DNA of 64,000 bases from Nocardioides turkmenicus (GTDB lineage Bacteria > Actinomycetota > Actinomycetes > Propionibacteriales > Nocardioidaceae). The stretch covers positions 62,001 through 126,000 of the forward strand of contig NZ_JAALAA010000016.1 of NCBI RefSeq assembly GCF_011045035.1, given 5' to 3'. This document shows, one piece after another, positions 42,263-50,035 of this stretch. A model generated the notes under the pieces. That model made no database searches. It was not told the DNA's origin and saw only the letters and a program-made list of their open reading frames with translations. Both the position numbers and the translations under genes were made by a program. Numbering within the stretch: position 1 is the stretch's first letter; every line of letters starts with the position of its first letter.

Positions 42263-43370
42263 TGCCGTCTACAGTTGTCCCGTGCGTTTCGGCGTACGTT
42301 CCCCGGTTGGTCTGCCGGCAGGGCCCGCCTGACTTTGAATCAGGACTAGCGACGTAGGTTCGACTCCTACCCGGGGAGCAGAAAGTCTGCCTCGTCCCGA
42401 TGTAGCGCCGACGTGTTGCCAGGTGGCTGGTGAGGGCGGTCACGGCGAGGATCCCGGTGATCACCGCGAGCGAGGCGAGTGTGGGAATCTCGGGGACGGC
42501 TTCCCAGCGCTGGTGCGCCCAGTGCAGCGCAAGCTTGATCCCGATGAACGCGAGGATGACCGCGAGCCCGTAGTCCAGGTGCACCAGCTTGTTGAGAGCC
42601 CCTTGCAGAACGAAGTAGAGGGCGCGCAGACCGAGCAGCGCGAACGCATTGGTGATGAACACGAGGAACGGGTCGCCGGTGATGCCGTACACGGCAGGAA
42701 CCGAGTCGACTGCGAACACGACGTCGGTGGTCAGTACCGCCAGGACGACGAGGGCGAACGGCGTGAGTGCCCTCCGGCCGTCGAGCCGACCGACCAGGCG
42801 AGGACCCTGGTAGTCGGGAGTGACGGGAACGAAGCGGCGAGCCAGGCGAACGATCCGGAGCGCATCTACGTCGATGTCGTCGGTCTTGTCGCGGACGCGA
42901 TTCGCGAGGACTCTGACCGCGGTGGCGATCAGGATCAGCCCGAAGACCAGGAACGTCCAGTCGAACGCCGCCAGGGCGACCGCCCCGATCGCGATGAACA
43001 CCGCCCGCAGGATCAGCGCGCCGACGATGCCGTACAGCAGGACCCGCTGTTGCAGGTCCAGAGGAACGGCGAAGGCCGCGAGCAACAGCATGAACACGAA
43101 GAGGTTGTCGACGCTGAGTGACTTCTCGACCAGATAGCCGGTGAGGTACTCCAGGCCACGAGAGGAGCCGTAGCGCCACCAGACGAAACCTCCGAACGCC
43201 AGTGGCAGCGCGATGTAGAAGACCGACCAGCGCAGCGCCTCGCGCATCGACACCTCGTGCGGGTGTCGGGTGATCACGAAGTCGAGTGCCAGCAGGACGA
43301 GCAAGGCACCGATCGTGACCAGCCACAGGGTGGGCGTTGCGATCGAGTCGATCGCCGCCCCGGTGGTCAC
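42231..43370 (-). CDS. TerC-family membrane protein with aberrant C-terminus
   Basis: A TerC/Alx-type integral membrane protein of 7-9 spans: 'LEYLTGYLVEKSLSVDNLFV' (the SVDN signature), 'VVLAVLTTDVVFAVDSVPAV' (the second acidic signature) and 'GLAVILAFIGIKLALHWAHQ'. TerC proteins are linked to metal (Mn, tellurite) handling. The natural end would be near 'TSHLATRRR' (about 42400). Instead, the frame has no stop and continues 55 residues through the antisense of the tRNA and into the GNAT gene start, with Cys/Arg-rich sequence unlike any TerC. The original stop was probably lost by recombination at the tRNA. The GTG start overlaps the upstream stop (GTGA). Confidence 0.85.
   Translation of the reverse strand: MTTGAAIDSIATPTLWLVTIGALLVLLALDFVITRHPHEVSMREALRWSVFYIALPLAFGGFVWWRYGSSRGLEYLTGYLVEKSLSVDNLFVFMLLLAAFAVPLDLQQRVLLYGIVGALILRAVFIAIGAVALAAFDWTFLVFGLILIATAVRVLANRVRDKTDDIDVDALRIVRLARRFVPVTPDYQGPRLVGRLDGRRALTPFALVVLAVLTTDVVFAVDSVPAVYGITGDPFLVFITNAFALLGLRALYFVLQGALNKLVHLDYGLAVILAFIGIKLALHWAHQRWEAVPEIPTLASLAVITGILAVTALTSHLATRRRYIGTRQTFCSPGRSRTYVASPDSKSGGPCRQTNRGTYAETHGTTVDGNGGTDRTDSA
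42300..42378 (+). tRNA. tRNA-Gln (anticodon TTG)
   Basis: Acceptor stem TCCCCGG (42300-42306) pairs with CCGGGGA (42371-42377). The anticodon arm is CCTGA-CTTTGAA-TCAGG with TTG at the three central positions, which reads Gln codon CAA. The T-arm is GTAGG-TTCGACT-CCTAC. The D-arm GGTC/GGCC is present. The gene is about 79 nt, a few bases longer than usual, because of extra bases before the anticodon stem and in the variable loop. A CCA is not encoded (GCA follows). Confidence 0.8.
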
Positions 43371-43654
43371 CTGGTGTCCTGGTGCCGTCCGGGTTGGTGG
43401 CCTCGCTTGTGCAGCACCGGCTTGTGAAGCAGTGGCTTGTGCAGCATCGGTTGATGTAGCGCCGGGTGGTGATTCCGGTAGGAATGGGCGATGTCGTAGA
43501 GGACGAACGCGACGAGTGCGCCGCCCCAGATCGCGAGGCCGACCCAGGCGACGATCTCGCCCAGGGTGCCGGCTTGTGCCTCGGCTGAGATCAGCAGTTG
43601 AGCGTTCTCGCGCCTGGCTGGTTCGGCGCCATCCCACTGCGTCGTCGTAGACAT
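43367..43654 (-). CDS. Small membrane protein with His-rich repeat tail
   Basis: A 95-residue protein. A helical segment is followed by one membrane span (VAWVGLAIWGGALVAFVLYD) and a C-terminal tail with repeats of the form L-H-K-P (HQPMLHKPLLHKPVLHKRGHQ). Such a tail could bind divalent metal, which fits its overlap (GTGA) with the TerC gene it precedes. No family is recognised. The ATG at 43654 gives a complete protein and the gene is coupled to terC. Confidence 0.65.
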   Translation of the reverse strand: MSTTTQWDGAEPARRENAQLLISAEAQAGTLGEIVAWVGLAIWGGALVAFVLYDIAHSYRNHHPALHQPMLHKPLLHKPVLHKRGHQPGRHQDTR

Positions 43655-43812
43655 TGCTGCACCTCCATCGGTAGTCCGACGAAGGTCTTCCTCAGCGGGC
43701 GCTCCACGGGCCGGGCGGGAAGCCGAGATGACGACACGTGGCGACGGAGGTACTCCCCTTCGAAACTCATGGTAACCCGCTCGAAGTCGCACCGACAGTG
43801 CTGGCGCCCGGC

Positions 43813-44940
43813 TCACGGAGCCGACGCATGGCCAGCCACCCGAGCGCGGGGACCGCGACAAGCGGCAGCAGTGCGGTCTGCAGTGTTGTCGGCGAGGGCG
43901 CCGATCGCGGGACTGGCCAGCCCGCCGACGGTGATGGTCAGTCCGAGGGTCACGCCGCTGGCGGTGCCGACCCGGGACGGCAGGTAGTCCTGGGCGAGCG
44001 TGACGAACAGTGAGAACGGCACGTACAGGCCGACGGATGCCGACGCGACGAACACGTAGGCCACCGGGCCGGGCGCCAGCACGACGCCGGCTACGGCCAG
44101 CACGGTGACCAGCGCCGACCAGCGTACGACCGTGACACGGTCCCAGCGCGTGGCGAGTCGCCCGCCGAGAACGGTGCCGATGCCTCCGCCCACGTAGAGG
44201 ACCCACAGTGCTGTGGTGCCCGAGACCGTGCCACCATCGACCTGGTCCGCCACGTGCACCGCGACGAACGTGCTGAGGCCGACGAACACAATCGACCGGC
44301 ACATCACCGCCAGGGACAGCCGAAGGAACGACGGCCAGTCGTCGCGGCTCTGTGCGGCAGTGCCCGACCGATCGATCTGCGCGGACCGTGGCGTTGCCCG
44401 CAGCGCAGCCCACGCCAGCACCGTCCCGGCCAGCGCCGGGATCATCAGCAGCGGTGTCCATGCCAGGCCCCCGACCTGTACGACCGCGAGGACGAGCACC
44501 GGTGCGGCGATGAATCCCAGGTTGCCGCCGAGCGAGAACCACGCCATCGAGGTGTGCGAACCTGCTGCTGCCCGCGCCACCCGGGCCGACTCCGGGTGGT
44601 AGGCCGCCACTCCCACACCCGAGACGGCGATCAGACCCACGGTGAGGGGATACGTCGGCATCAGCCCGCTCAGCGCCACTCCTGCCCCTGCGGTCAGCGT
44701 GCTGGCCGGAAGCAACCACGGAAGCGGGCGACGGTCGGTGATCACACCGAACACCGGCTGCACCAACGACGACAGCAGCGATGCGGCGAGCACCACGCCG
44801 GCCGCAGCCGCATAGCCGTAACCGCGCTCGGTGATGAAGAACGGGACCAGAGCGGCGACGGCACCCTGGTAGACATCGACACAGCCGTGGCTGACCGAGA
44901 GCTGCCAGATGTTCCGACTGCCGGGGCGCTGACGAAGCAT
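43813..44940 (-). CDS. MFS transporter, Fsr-like, with C-terminal frameshift
   Basis: A 375-residue MFS protein of the fosmidomycin-resistance type: 'SHGCVDVYQGAVAALVPFFI', 'PVFGVITDRRPLPWLLPAST' and 'GVGVAAYHPESARVARAAAG' (the YHPE/ARVAR motif of Fsr). Near 43880-43890 the coding shifts frame. The read frame ends in 'CRGPRARVAGHASAP', whereas the adjacent minus frame continues as a proper last membrane span, 'LLPLVAVPALGWLAMRRL', and stops at 43767. A one-base change thus removed TM12, and activity is doubtful. Divergent from an AraC gene (54-bp gap), a common pairing. Confidence 0.8.
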   Translation of the reverse strand: MLRQRPGSRNIWQLSVSHGCVDVYQGAVAALVPFFITERGYGYAAAAGVVLAASLLSSLVQPVFGVITDRRPLPWLLPASTLTAGAGVALSGLMPTYPLTVGLIAVSGVGVAAYHPESARVARAAAGSHTSMAWFSLGGNLGFIAAPVLVLAVVQVGGLAWTPLLMIPALAGTVLAWAALRATPRSAQIDRSGTAAQSRDDWPSFLRLSLAVMCRSIVFVGLSTFVAVHVADQVDGGTVSGTTALWVLYVGGGIGTVLGGRLATRWDRVTVVRWSALVTVLAVAGVVLAPGPVAYVFVASASVGLYVPFSLFVTLAQDYLPSRVGTASGVTLGLTITVGGLASPAIGALADNTADRTAAACRGPRARVAGHASAP

Positions 44941-44994
44941 GCCTCAACTCTGATGTCGGCTCGCGCTGTCGCGCTTCCGATAAACTGCCATGAT

Positions 44995-45735
44995 ATGTCG
45001 CAGATCCGCCACCAGCCCGAGGCTCCGACCCGGGTACGGCCGCTGCGCCACCGCGGAGAGATCCCGCAGCACCGCCACGACGACCACCAGATCGCCTTTC
45101 CCGCCAGCGGCGTCGTCACCATCACCACCGATGCCGGCACCTGGGTGGCGCCCGCGACCCGAGCGCTGTGGATCCCTGCGGGGATCGCGCACGCCCACCG
45201 CGCCTACGGCCGGGTCGAGCTCCACCTGGTCGGCCTCCCCAGCACGATCAACCCGCTGAGACTGGATCGTCCTCGGGTGCTCACCGTCCCGCCGCTGCTG
45301 CGCGAGCTCATCGTCGCCTACACGGCACAACCCGACGATGACCGACCGGAGCGACGCCGGCTGAGAGCTGTGCTGGTGGACCAGCTGCGCGCGGCGCCCG
45401 AGCAGCCGATGTTCGTTCCTGCGCCGGCGGACCCGCGACTTCGTCAGCTGTGCGCGTTGCTCGAGGCAGACCCCGCCGACGATCGCCCGCTCGCCGAGCT
45501 GGCCCGCGAGGTCGGTGCCGGCGAACGTACGCTCTCTCGACTCTTCCGAAGCGACACCGGCATGACCTTCCCCCAGTGGCGTACGCAGCAGCGGCTGTGT
45601 CACGCCCTCATCCTGCTCGGCGACGGCATGCCGGTCACCACCGTCGCGCACCGCTGCGGATGGTCGTCGGCCAGCGCATTCATCGACACGTTCCGCCGCA
45701 TCTTCGGCACGACGCCGGGTGCGTACCGCATGTGA
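44995..45735 (+). CDS. AraC-family regulator with N-terminal cupin
   Basis: A 246-residue regulator. The cupin part is 'LRHRGEIPQHRHDDHQIAFP' and 'ITTDAGTWVAPATRALWIPA', and the C-terminal AraC domain 'LAELAREVGAGERTLSRLFR', 'SDTGMTFPQWRTQQRLCHAL' and 'TTVAHRCGWSSASAFIDTFR' ends with 'TTPGAYR'. It probably activates or represses the divergent MFS gene in response to a ligand bound by the cupin. GATAAACT before the start may be its -10. ATG at 44995 is followed by the usual short leader. Confidence 0.9.
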   Translation: MSQIRHQPEAPTRVRPLRHRGEIPQHRHDDHQIAFPASGVVTITTDAGTWVAPATRALWIPAGIAHAHRAYGRVELHLVGLPSTINPLRLDRPRVLTVPPLLRELIVAYTAQPDDDRPERRRLRAVLVDQLRAAPEQPMFVPAPADPRLRQLCALLEADPADDRPLAELAREVGAGERTLSRLFRSDTGMTFPQWRTQQRLCHALILLGDGMPVTTVAHRCGWSSASAFIDTFRRIFGTTPGAYRM

Positions 45736-45758
45736 GCCAGCTTCGCGCGAGCCGGGTC

Positions 45759-46532
45759 TCAGGCCCGGAGGAAGAAGCGGACGATGTCGTTGAAGGTCTC
45801 CGGTGCCTCCACGTTGCTGACGTGGCCGCAGGCGGGGATGACGGCGAGGTCGGCACCCGGGATACGGCGCTCGAACTCGCGGGCGACGGACAGGGGAGAG
45901 CGGGCGTCGAGGGCGCCCCAGACGAGCTGGGTGGGCACCCGGATCGTGTCGAGCACGTCGCTCAGGTCGGCCTGGGCCATCGCGGTGAGGGCGGTGAGCA
46001 TGCTGTCGCGGCGTACGTCGGCTGTCATCGCCTCCAGCAGCGGCACGAACTGCTCCGGCGGAGAGCCGGCGAAGAGGCCTGGCAGGGTCGGATCGAAGGC
46101 GCCCGGTGGCTGGTCGCGAAGACCGGCGAGCCGGGCGTCCGCCTCCTCGGCGCCGAGCGAGCCGCGCCAGCCGGCGTAACCGTCCGCGAGGACGAGGCCG
46201 CGGATGAGGCCGGGGTGGCGTCGATACAGCTCGAGGATGACGGTGACGCCCCAGGAGAGCCCGACGAGGGTGCATGGAGAGATGTCGAGGGCGCGGATCA
46301 GGCCGGCCAGGGAGTCGGCGTAGTCGCTCAGCCCGAACCCCGCCGGGACGTCCGAGGAGCCGCCGGCGCCCGGTTCGTCCCAGGCGATGACGGTGAACTC
46401 GTCGGCGAGGGCATCGAGCTGGGGCGTCCAGGTGCGGCTGTCCTCGGCGCCGCCGTGGACGAAGACGACCGCCGGGCCGTCCCCGGCTCGCCGGAAGGCA
46501 AGACTCAGCCCGTCGACCTCGACGACATCCAT
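45759..46532 (-). CDS. Alpha/beta hydrolase
   Basis: A 257-residue canonical alpha/beta hydrolase: oxyanion 'VVFVHGGAEDSRTW', nucleophile in 'CTLVGLSWGVTVILELYRRH' (GLSWG), acid in 'TQLVWGALDARSPLSVA' and catalytic His in 'AVIPACGHVSNVEAPETF'. The substrate is not predictable. It may hydrolyse an ester or C-C bond, or act as a non-haem peroxidase-like enzyme. It stands alone; its start is 28 bp from the sequence of the SDR remnant region. Confidence 0.85.
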   Translation of the reverse strand: MDVVEVDGLSLAFRRAGDGPAVVFVHGGAEDSRTWTPQLDALADEFTVIAWDEPGAGGSSDVPAGFGLSDYADSLAGLIRALDISPCTLVGLSWGVTVILELYRRHPGLIRGLVLADGYAGWRGSLGAEEADARLAGLRDQPPGAFDPTLPGLFAGSPPEQFVPLLEAMTADVRRDSMLTALTAMAQADLSDVLDTIRVPTQLVWGALDARSPLSVAREFERRIPGADLAVIPACGHVSNVEAPETFNDIVRFFLRA

Positions 46533-46597
46533 GGATCCGACGCTAGCTCAGCGGCGCTCCTGGCGACGAGCCGGCGGCTGGTTCTGCGGGTATGGCA

Positions 46598-46633
46598 AAG
46601 GGGTCGTCTCCAACTTGCTTGGATCGACCCCTT
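46598..46633. terminator. Hairpin near the SDR remnant
   Basis: AAGGGGTCG (46598-46606) and CGACCCCTT (46625-46633) are perfect complements around 18 nt. The stretch 46533-46640 between the hydrolase start and the remnant holds no other signal. Confidence 0.5.
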
Positions 46634-46639
46634 AGGACA

Positions 46640-46885
46640 CCGAATCTACGCTCGGCCCGCACAACATCACCGTCAACGCGGTAGCCCCCCGACCCGTCGA
46701 CACCGACATCCTGGGCGGGCCGTTCACTCCCGACCGCCGGACGACCCTGGCCGCGGATCTCGTCGTCAACCGGGTCGGCGAACCGAACGATGTCGCCTCC
46801 GCAATCGCCTTCATCCTCTCCGGACAAGGCCGGCTACGTCACCGGCCAGACCCTCAACGTCGACGGCGGTCTATACATGCATTGA
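46640..46885 (+). pseudogene. Short-chain dehydrogenase C-terminal remnant
   Basis: The plus strand reads 'GPHNITVNAVAPRPVDTDIL' and then 'VGEPNDVASAIAFILS', after which a one-base insertion (46824 region) shifts the frame to 'KAGYVTGQTLNVDGGLYMH' and a stop at 46885. These are the cofactor-side and C-terminal motifs of classical SDR enzymes (NAVAPG..., GQ.L.VDGG). The Rossmann half with the catalytic Tyr-x-x-x-Lys is missing, so it is a relic. Confidence 0.75.
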
Positions 46886-48331
46886 TCAGGACTGCAGGTC
46901 CGGTGTGCGTGCGGCGGCAGGTGACGTCACCGGTGCGCGGAGGATCAGGGTCGCGACTACGGCGGTCAGGATCAGGCAGAGCGCGCTGACGCCGAGCTGG
47001 GTCAGCTGCCAGGACCAGGTGAACGCCTGCAGTTCGCTCGTGACCTGATCACTGAGGTGGCCCGAGCTGACAGCCGCCGCGCGACCGGCGCCGAGCTTCA
47101 CCGATAGGAAACCCAGCAGCGAGGCGCTGAAGCCGGCGATGGCGAGGGCTTCCGCAGCACCCCGCAACGTGTTGAGAAAGCCTGCAGCCATCCCTACCGC
47201 GTCCGGCGGGACCAGGCTCATCGCCTGCCCGTCCGTGATCCCGAAGGACATGCCCATGCCGATGCCGATCAGCAGCAGCGGTACGGCGATCACGGCGACA
47301 GTGTGCTCGGGTCGAAGTACCACCATCCACAGGTTGCCGCCGGCAACGAGGGTCAGGGCGACCAGGATCAGCAGGCGCGGCGAGACCCCGCGGTTGACCA
47401 ACGTCACGGCGGCCAACGGCATCACCAGGACCGGCGTGGTCAGCAGCATCATCGCCACGCCGGCGACCGCCGGGGACAGACCGGAGGCGACTTGCAGGTA
47501 CGTCGGCAGGAACACCAGCACGCCGAGGAAACCGATCGAGGTTGTGAGTGTGGCCAGGCTCCACCCGAGAAACCCACGGTTCGCTGTCAGCTCCGGCGCC
47601 AGCACCGGCGTCGCGCTGCGGCGCTGCACGGCTGCGAACGCAACTAGCGTGACCAGACCTACGACAAGCGCCACGAGTACCCGCGGATGCCCCCAGCCGA
47701 GCTCCGGCGCTTCGAGGACGCCGTACATCAGGACGGACAACGCCAGCACGAACAGTGCGCTGCCCAGCCAGTCAGCGGCACCACCATGAGACCGAGACTC
47801 GTGCAGCCGCGTCGCGCCCGCGGCGACCAGCAGGCCGAGGGTCGCGAACACCAGGAAGCTGCCGCGCCAGCCGGTGGCCGTGATCAGCAGCCCGGACAGG
47901 CTCGGGCCGATCGCGATTCCGACACCCGCCATGGTTCCCATCAGGGCGAAGGCGCGATTGCGTGCCGGTCCGTCGTACGACGCGGCGAGCAGTGCTCCTC
48001 CCGCCGCCATCAGGCCTGCGCCGCCGGCGCCCGAGACGATGCGCGCCACGTCGGCGACCAGGATCGACGGGCTCAGCGCCGTGCCGAGGAAGCCGACAGC
48101 GAAGGTGGCCGCGGAGGCGACGAAGACCCGGCGCCGGCCGACGCGGTCGGCGGTCGACCCGGCCACCAGGGTCATCGCGGCGAAAGCCAGGTTGTAGCCC
48201 GCGACCACCCAGTTCAGCGGTGACCCGGATGCGTCCAGGTCGTGGCCGATGCTGGGCAGGGCGACAGCGGTACCGGAGATCGACATGGCAACGAGGACGA
48301 CGGCGACCAGAACCAGAGGAAGTACTCTCAT
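46886..48331 (-). CDS. MFS drug exporter, DHA2 (14-TM) type
   Basis: A 481-residue protein with about 14 spans. 'SISGTAVALPSIGHDLDASG' and 'LNWVVAGYNLAFAAMTLVAG' with 'ADRVGRRRVF' (motif A) and 'GAGGAGLMAAGGALLAASYD' mark the DHA2 drug:H+ antiporters. It is divergent from a SoxR gene with two matching dyads between them, so induction by redox-active compounds is plausible. Its stop directly abuts the SDR remnant. Confidence 0.88.
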   Translation of the reverse strand: MRVLPLVLVAVVLVAMSISGTAVALPSIGHDLDASGSPLNWVVAGYNLAFAAMTLVAGSTADRVGRRRVFVASAATFAVGFLGTALSPSILVADVARIVSGAGGAGLMAAGGALLAASYDGPARNRAFALMGTMAGVGIAIGPSLSGLLITATGWRGSFLVFATLGLLVAAGATRLHESRSHGGAADWLGSALFVLALSVLMYGVLEAPELGWGHPRVLVALVVGLVTLVAFAAVQRRSATPVLAPELTANRGFLGWSLATLTTSIGFLGVLVFLPTYLQVASGLSPAVAGVAMMLLTTPVLVMPLAAVTLVNRGVSPRLLILVALTLVAGGNLWMVVLRPEHTVAVIAVPLLLIGIGMGMSFGITDGQAMSLVPPDAVGMAAGFLNTLRGAAEALAIAGFSASLLGFLSVKLGAGRAAAVSSGHLSDQVTSELQAFTWSWQLTQLGVSALCLILTAVVATLILRAPVTSPAAARTPDLQS

Positions 48332-48348
48332 GGCGACCAGCCCAGCGC

Positions 48349-48364
48349 CTCAACTGCGGTTGAG
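48349..48364. promoter_or_regulatory. SoxR-type dyad proximal to the MFS gene
   Basis: CTCAAC-TGCG-GTTGAG is a perfect dyad 18 bp upstream of the MFS start. It matches the second dyad at 48379-48394 in both arms and spacing, as expected for two sites of the same regulator. Confidence 0.6.
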
Positions 48365-48373
48365 CGCAAACTG

Positions 48374-48402
48374 TTGACCTCAACCTTGGTTGAGCCAATA
48401 AC
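48374..48402 (+). promoter_or_regulatory. soxR promoter with dyad in the spacer
   Basis: TTGACC (48374-48379) and AATAAC (48397-48402) are separated by 17 bp that contain most of the dyad CTCAAC-CTTG-GTTGAG (48379-48394), whose first base is the last base of the -35. Operators between -35 and -10 are the rule for MerR-family regulators. Transcription would start only a few bases before the ATG at 48412. Confidence 0.65.
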
Positions 48403-48411
48403 CTCCCGCGC

Positions 48412-48876
48412 ATGGACGGGCACGTGGACACCACCGCTCCGCTAACGATCGGCGAAGTGATCCGGCGGACCGGTGTGCCCGCGTCCGCGCTGCACTTCTA
48501 CGAACGCAAGGGCCTGGTGTTCTCGGGCCGCGACGGGTACAACCAGCGGATCTACGCGCGGCACATGCTGCGCCGGATCTCGCTGATCATCATCGGCAAG
48601 CGGCTCGGCATTCCGCTGTCCGACCTGGGTGCGCTGTTCGCCGAGCTCCCGGCCAACCGCGAACCCACCCACGAGGACTGGCAGCGGATGTCGCGATCAT
48701 GGCACCGCCAGCTCCAGGAGCGCCGCCGGATCCTCGAGAACCTCGAACGCGAGCTCACCGGCTGTATCGGCTGCGGCTGCCTGTCCATGAAGGCCTGTGC
48801 CCTCCTGAACCCGGATGACGAACTCCAGCAGGAGGGCCCCGGCCCGGTCCGTCTCCAACGGCGGCCGACGGCGTGA
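48412..48876 (+). CDS. soxR: Redox-sensitive regulator SoxR
   Basis: A 154-residue MerR-family protein. The N-terminal winged helix is 'LTIGEVIRRTGVPASALHFY', 'ERKGLVFSGRDGYNQRIYAR'. A dimer helix follows and then the cluster motif CIGCGCLSMKAC, in which the four Cys (C-x2-C-x-C-x5-C) bind the [2Fe-2S] centre of SoxR. It senses redox-cycling compounds and, in actinomycetes, activates exporters and oxidoreductases. Here the neighbouring DHA2 exporter is the likely target. The length is as expected. Confidence 0.95.
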   Translation: MDGHVDTTAPLTIGEVIRRTGVPASALHFYERKGLVFSGRDGYNQRIYARHMLRRISLIIIGKRLGIPLSDLGALFAELPANREPTHEDWQRMSRSWHRQLQERRRILENLERELTGCIGCGCLSMKACALLNPDDELQQEGPGPVRLQRRPTA

Positions 48877-48987
48877 CGGTCAGAGGGTGGTGATGCTCGT
48901 CGATCGCCGGTTGCCGTTGACGCCAATCGTCACCAGGATGTGGTGTAGTGAGTGCCCGCAGAGATGCCGAGGAGTTCGCAATCGACG

Positions 48988-49437
48988 TCACCTCGTGCGA
49001 CGTCGACCGGCTCTGGGGTGACGGTCCGCGACCGGCAGGTCCAGGACAGCGTGACCGACATGGTCGGGTTGCGGAAGCCGAGGGCGGTGGCTTGGTGATT
49101 GGTGTCTCTGGTTCTCCTGCTTCCTCGGGATCTCCAGCCGAAGCTCCACCCTCATCGTCACGTTCGATCGGCGTGGGGCAGCGACATATTGCGGCGGCGC
49201 TGGCGTGCCGCAGGTGTCTGGCGGGCACTCCTCGCCGTCCGCGCCGGTAGGCCTGTGTCCGTCGAGGTCGACCATGCCAATGGGGTTGCCCCCTGCGTGG
49301 GCGTACCGGTTGGTGCTCCATGGGTCCATCCCCAGGGCAAGGTCCTTGAGTGCGCTCTGGTAAAAGTCGCGGGTGGGGAACCGGTTGATGCCGGGGTTGT
49401 GATCGCGGAATCCGATGTCGTAGTGGCCACGCGCTGT
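48988..49437 (-). pseudogene. Rhs/YD-repeat protein C-terminal fragment
   Basis: The minus strand reads 'HYDIGFRDHNPGINRFPTRD', 'FYQSALKDLALGMDPWSTNR', 'YAHAGGNPIGMVDLDGHRP', which is the core-end signature of Rhs proteins (NRY.YAGGNP...VD..GH) before the variable toxin tip. An in-frame TGA lies just upstream (49438-49440) and no start is present, so the core is missing. The 70-residue tail after DLDGH does not resemble a known toxin. A shift of frame would extend the beta-rich reading 'NPTMSVTLSWTCRSRTVTPE' to a stop near 48940. The rest of 48877-49597 holds no intact gene. Confidence 0.6.
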
Positions 49438-49597
49438 TCATCTTCATGTAAGGTCACCAGGCTTGCTGTGCATGTCCGCGTGTCGCGCTGGTGATTCCGA
49501 CGATGCACGGGGAGGCATGGATACTGGCCTGTATCAGGGCCGTGGGGGAGCAGGGTGTAAAGTCGCCCAAACTAATCGACAAACACTTGGAGGAAGC

Positions 49598-50035
49598 GTG
49601 GGCATGGGACCGGTCATCGGTTACGTACCTGGCGTGTTCGATCTCTTCCACATCGGTCACCTCAACATGCTGCGCCAGGCGCGGGAGCGCTGCGACACGT
49701 TGATCGCAGGTGTGGTCTCCGACGAGGTCTGCGAGACGACCAAGGGGATCATCCCGACCGTCCCGCTCGTCGAGAGGCTCGAGATCGTGGAGGCGATCGG
49801 GATCGTGGACGCGGTCTACGCCGAGCGCACCACCGACAAGGTCGACTCCTGGCGCGAGGTCGGGTTCACCCACCTCTTCAAGGGCGATGACTGGAAGGGC
49901 ACCGAGAAGGGCGACGCGCTCGAGAAGAAGATGGCGTCGGTCGGTGTCGAGGTCGTCTACTTCCCCTACACCCTCCAGACCAGCAGCACCGCTCTGCGGA
50001 AGGCGATCGCGCGAGAAGGCGCCCAGGTCTCGTGA
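49598..50035 (+). CDS. Glycerol-3-phosphate cytidylyltransferase-like protein
   Basis: A 145-residue nucleotidyltransferase of the TagD/GCT family: 'GYVPGVFDLFHIGHLNMLRQ' with the HxGH motif, 'GVVSDEVCETTKGIIPTVPL', 'HLFKGDDWKGTEKG' and the C-terminal 'YTLQTSSTALRKAI' in place of RTEGISTT. It joins CTP with a polyol phosphate to make an activated unit for cell-surface glycopolymers. GTG at 49598 follows GGAGG by 4 nt; ATG at 49604 is a close alternative. It overlaps the LicD-methyltransferase gene (GTGA). Confidence 0.85.
   Translation: MGMGPVIGYVPGVFDLFHIGHLNMLRQARERCDTLIAGVVSDEVCETTKGIIPTVPLVERLEIVEAIGIVDAVYAERTTDKVDSWREVGFTHLFKGDDWKGTEKGDALEKKMASVGVEVVYFPYTLQTSSTALRKAIAREGAQVS

Noticed and set aside
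48755..49447. Minus-strand 230-codon frame overlapping the Rhs fragment and the soxR end
   Set aside because: Composition is shadow-like (His, Pro, Arg) and the Rhs signature lies in another frame.
49490..49530. Possible second att copy of the tRNA-Gln 3' end
   Set aside because: Only a short CGGGGAG match with nearby bases differing; too weak to call a direct repeat.
42400..49600. Transposase or integrase within the accessory region
   Set aside because: No transposase, recombinase or inverted-repeat-bounded element could be found in any frame.
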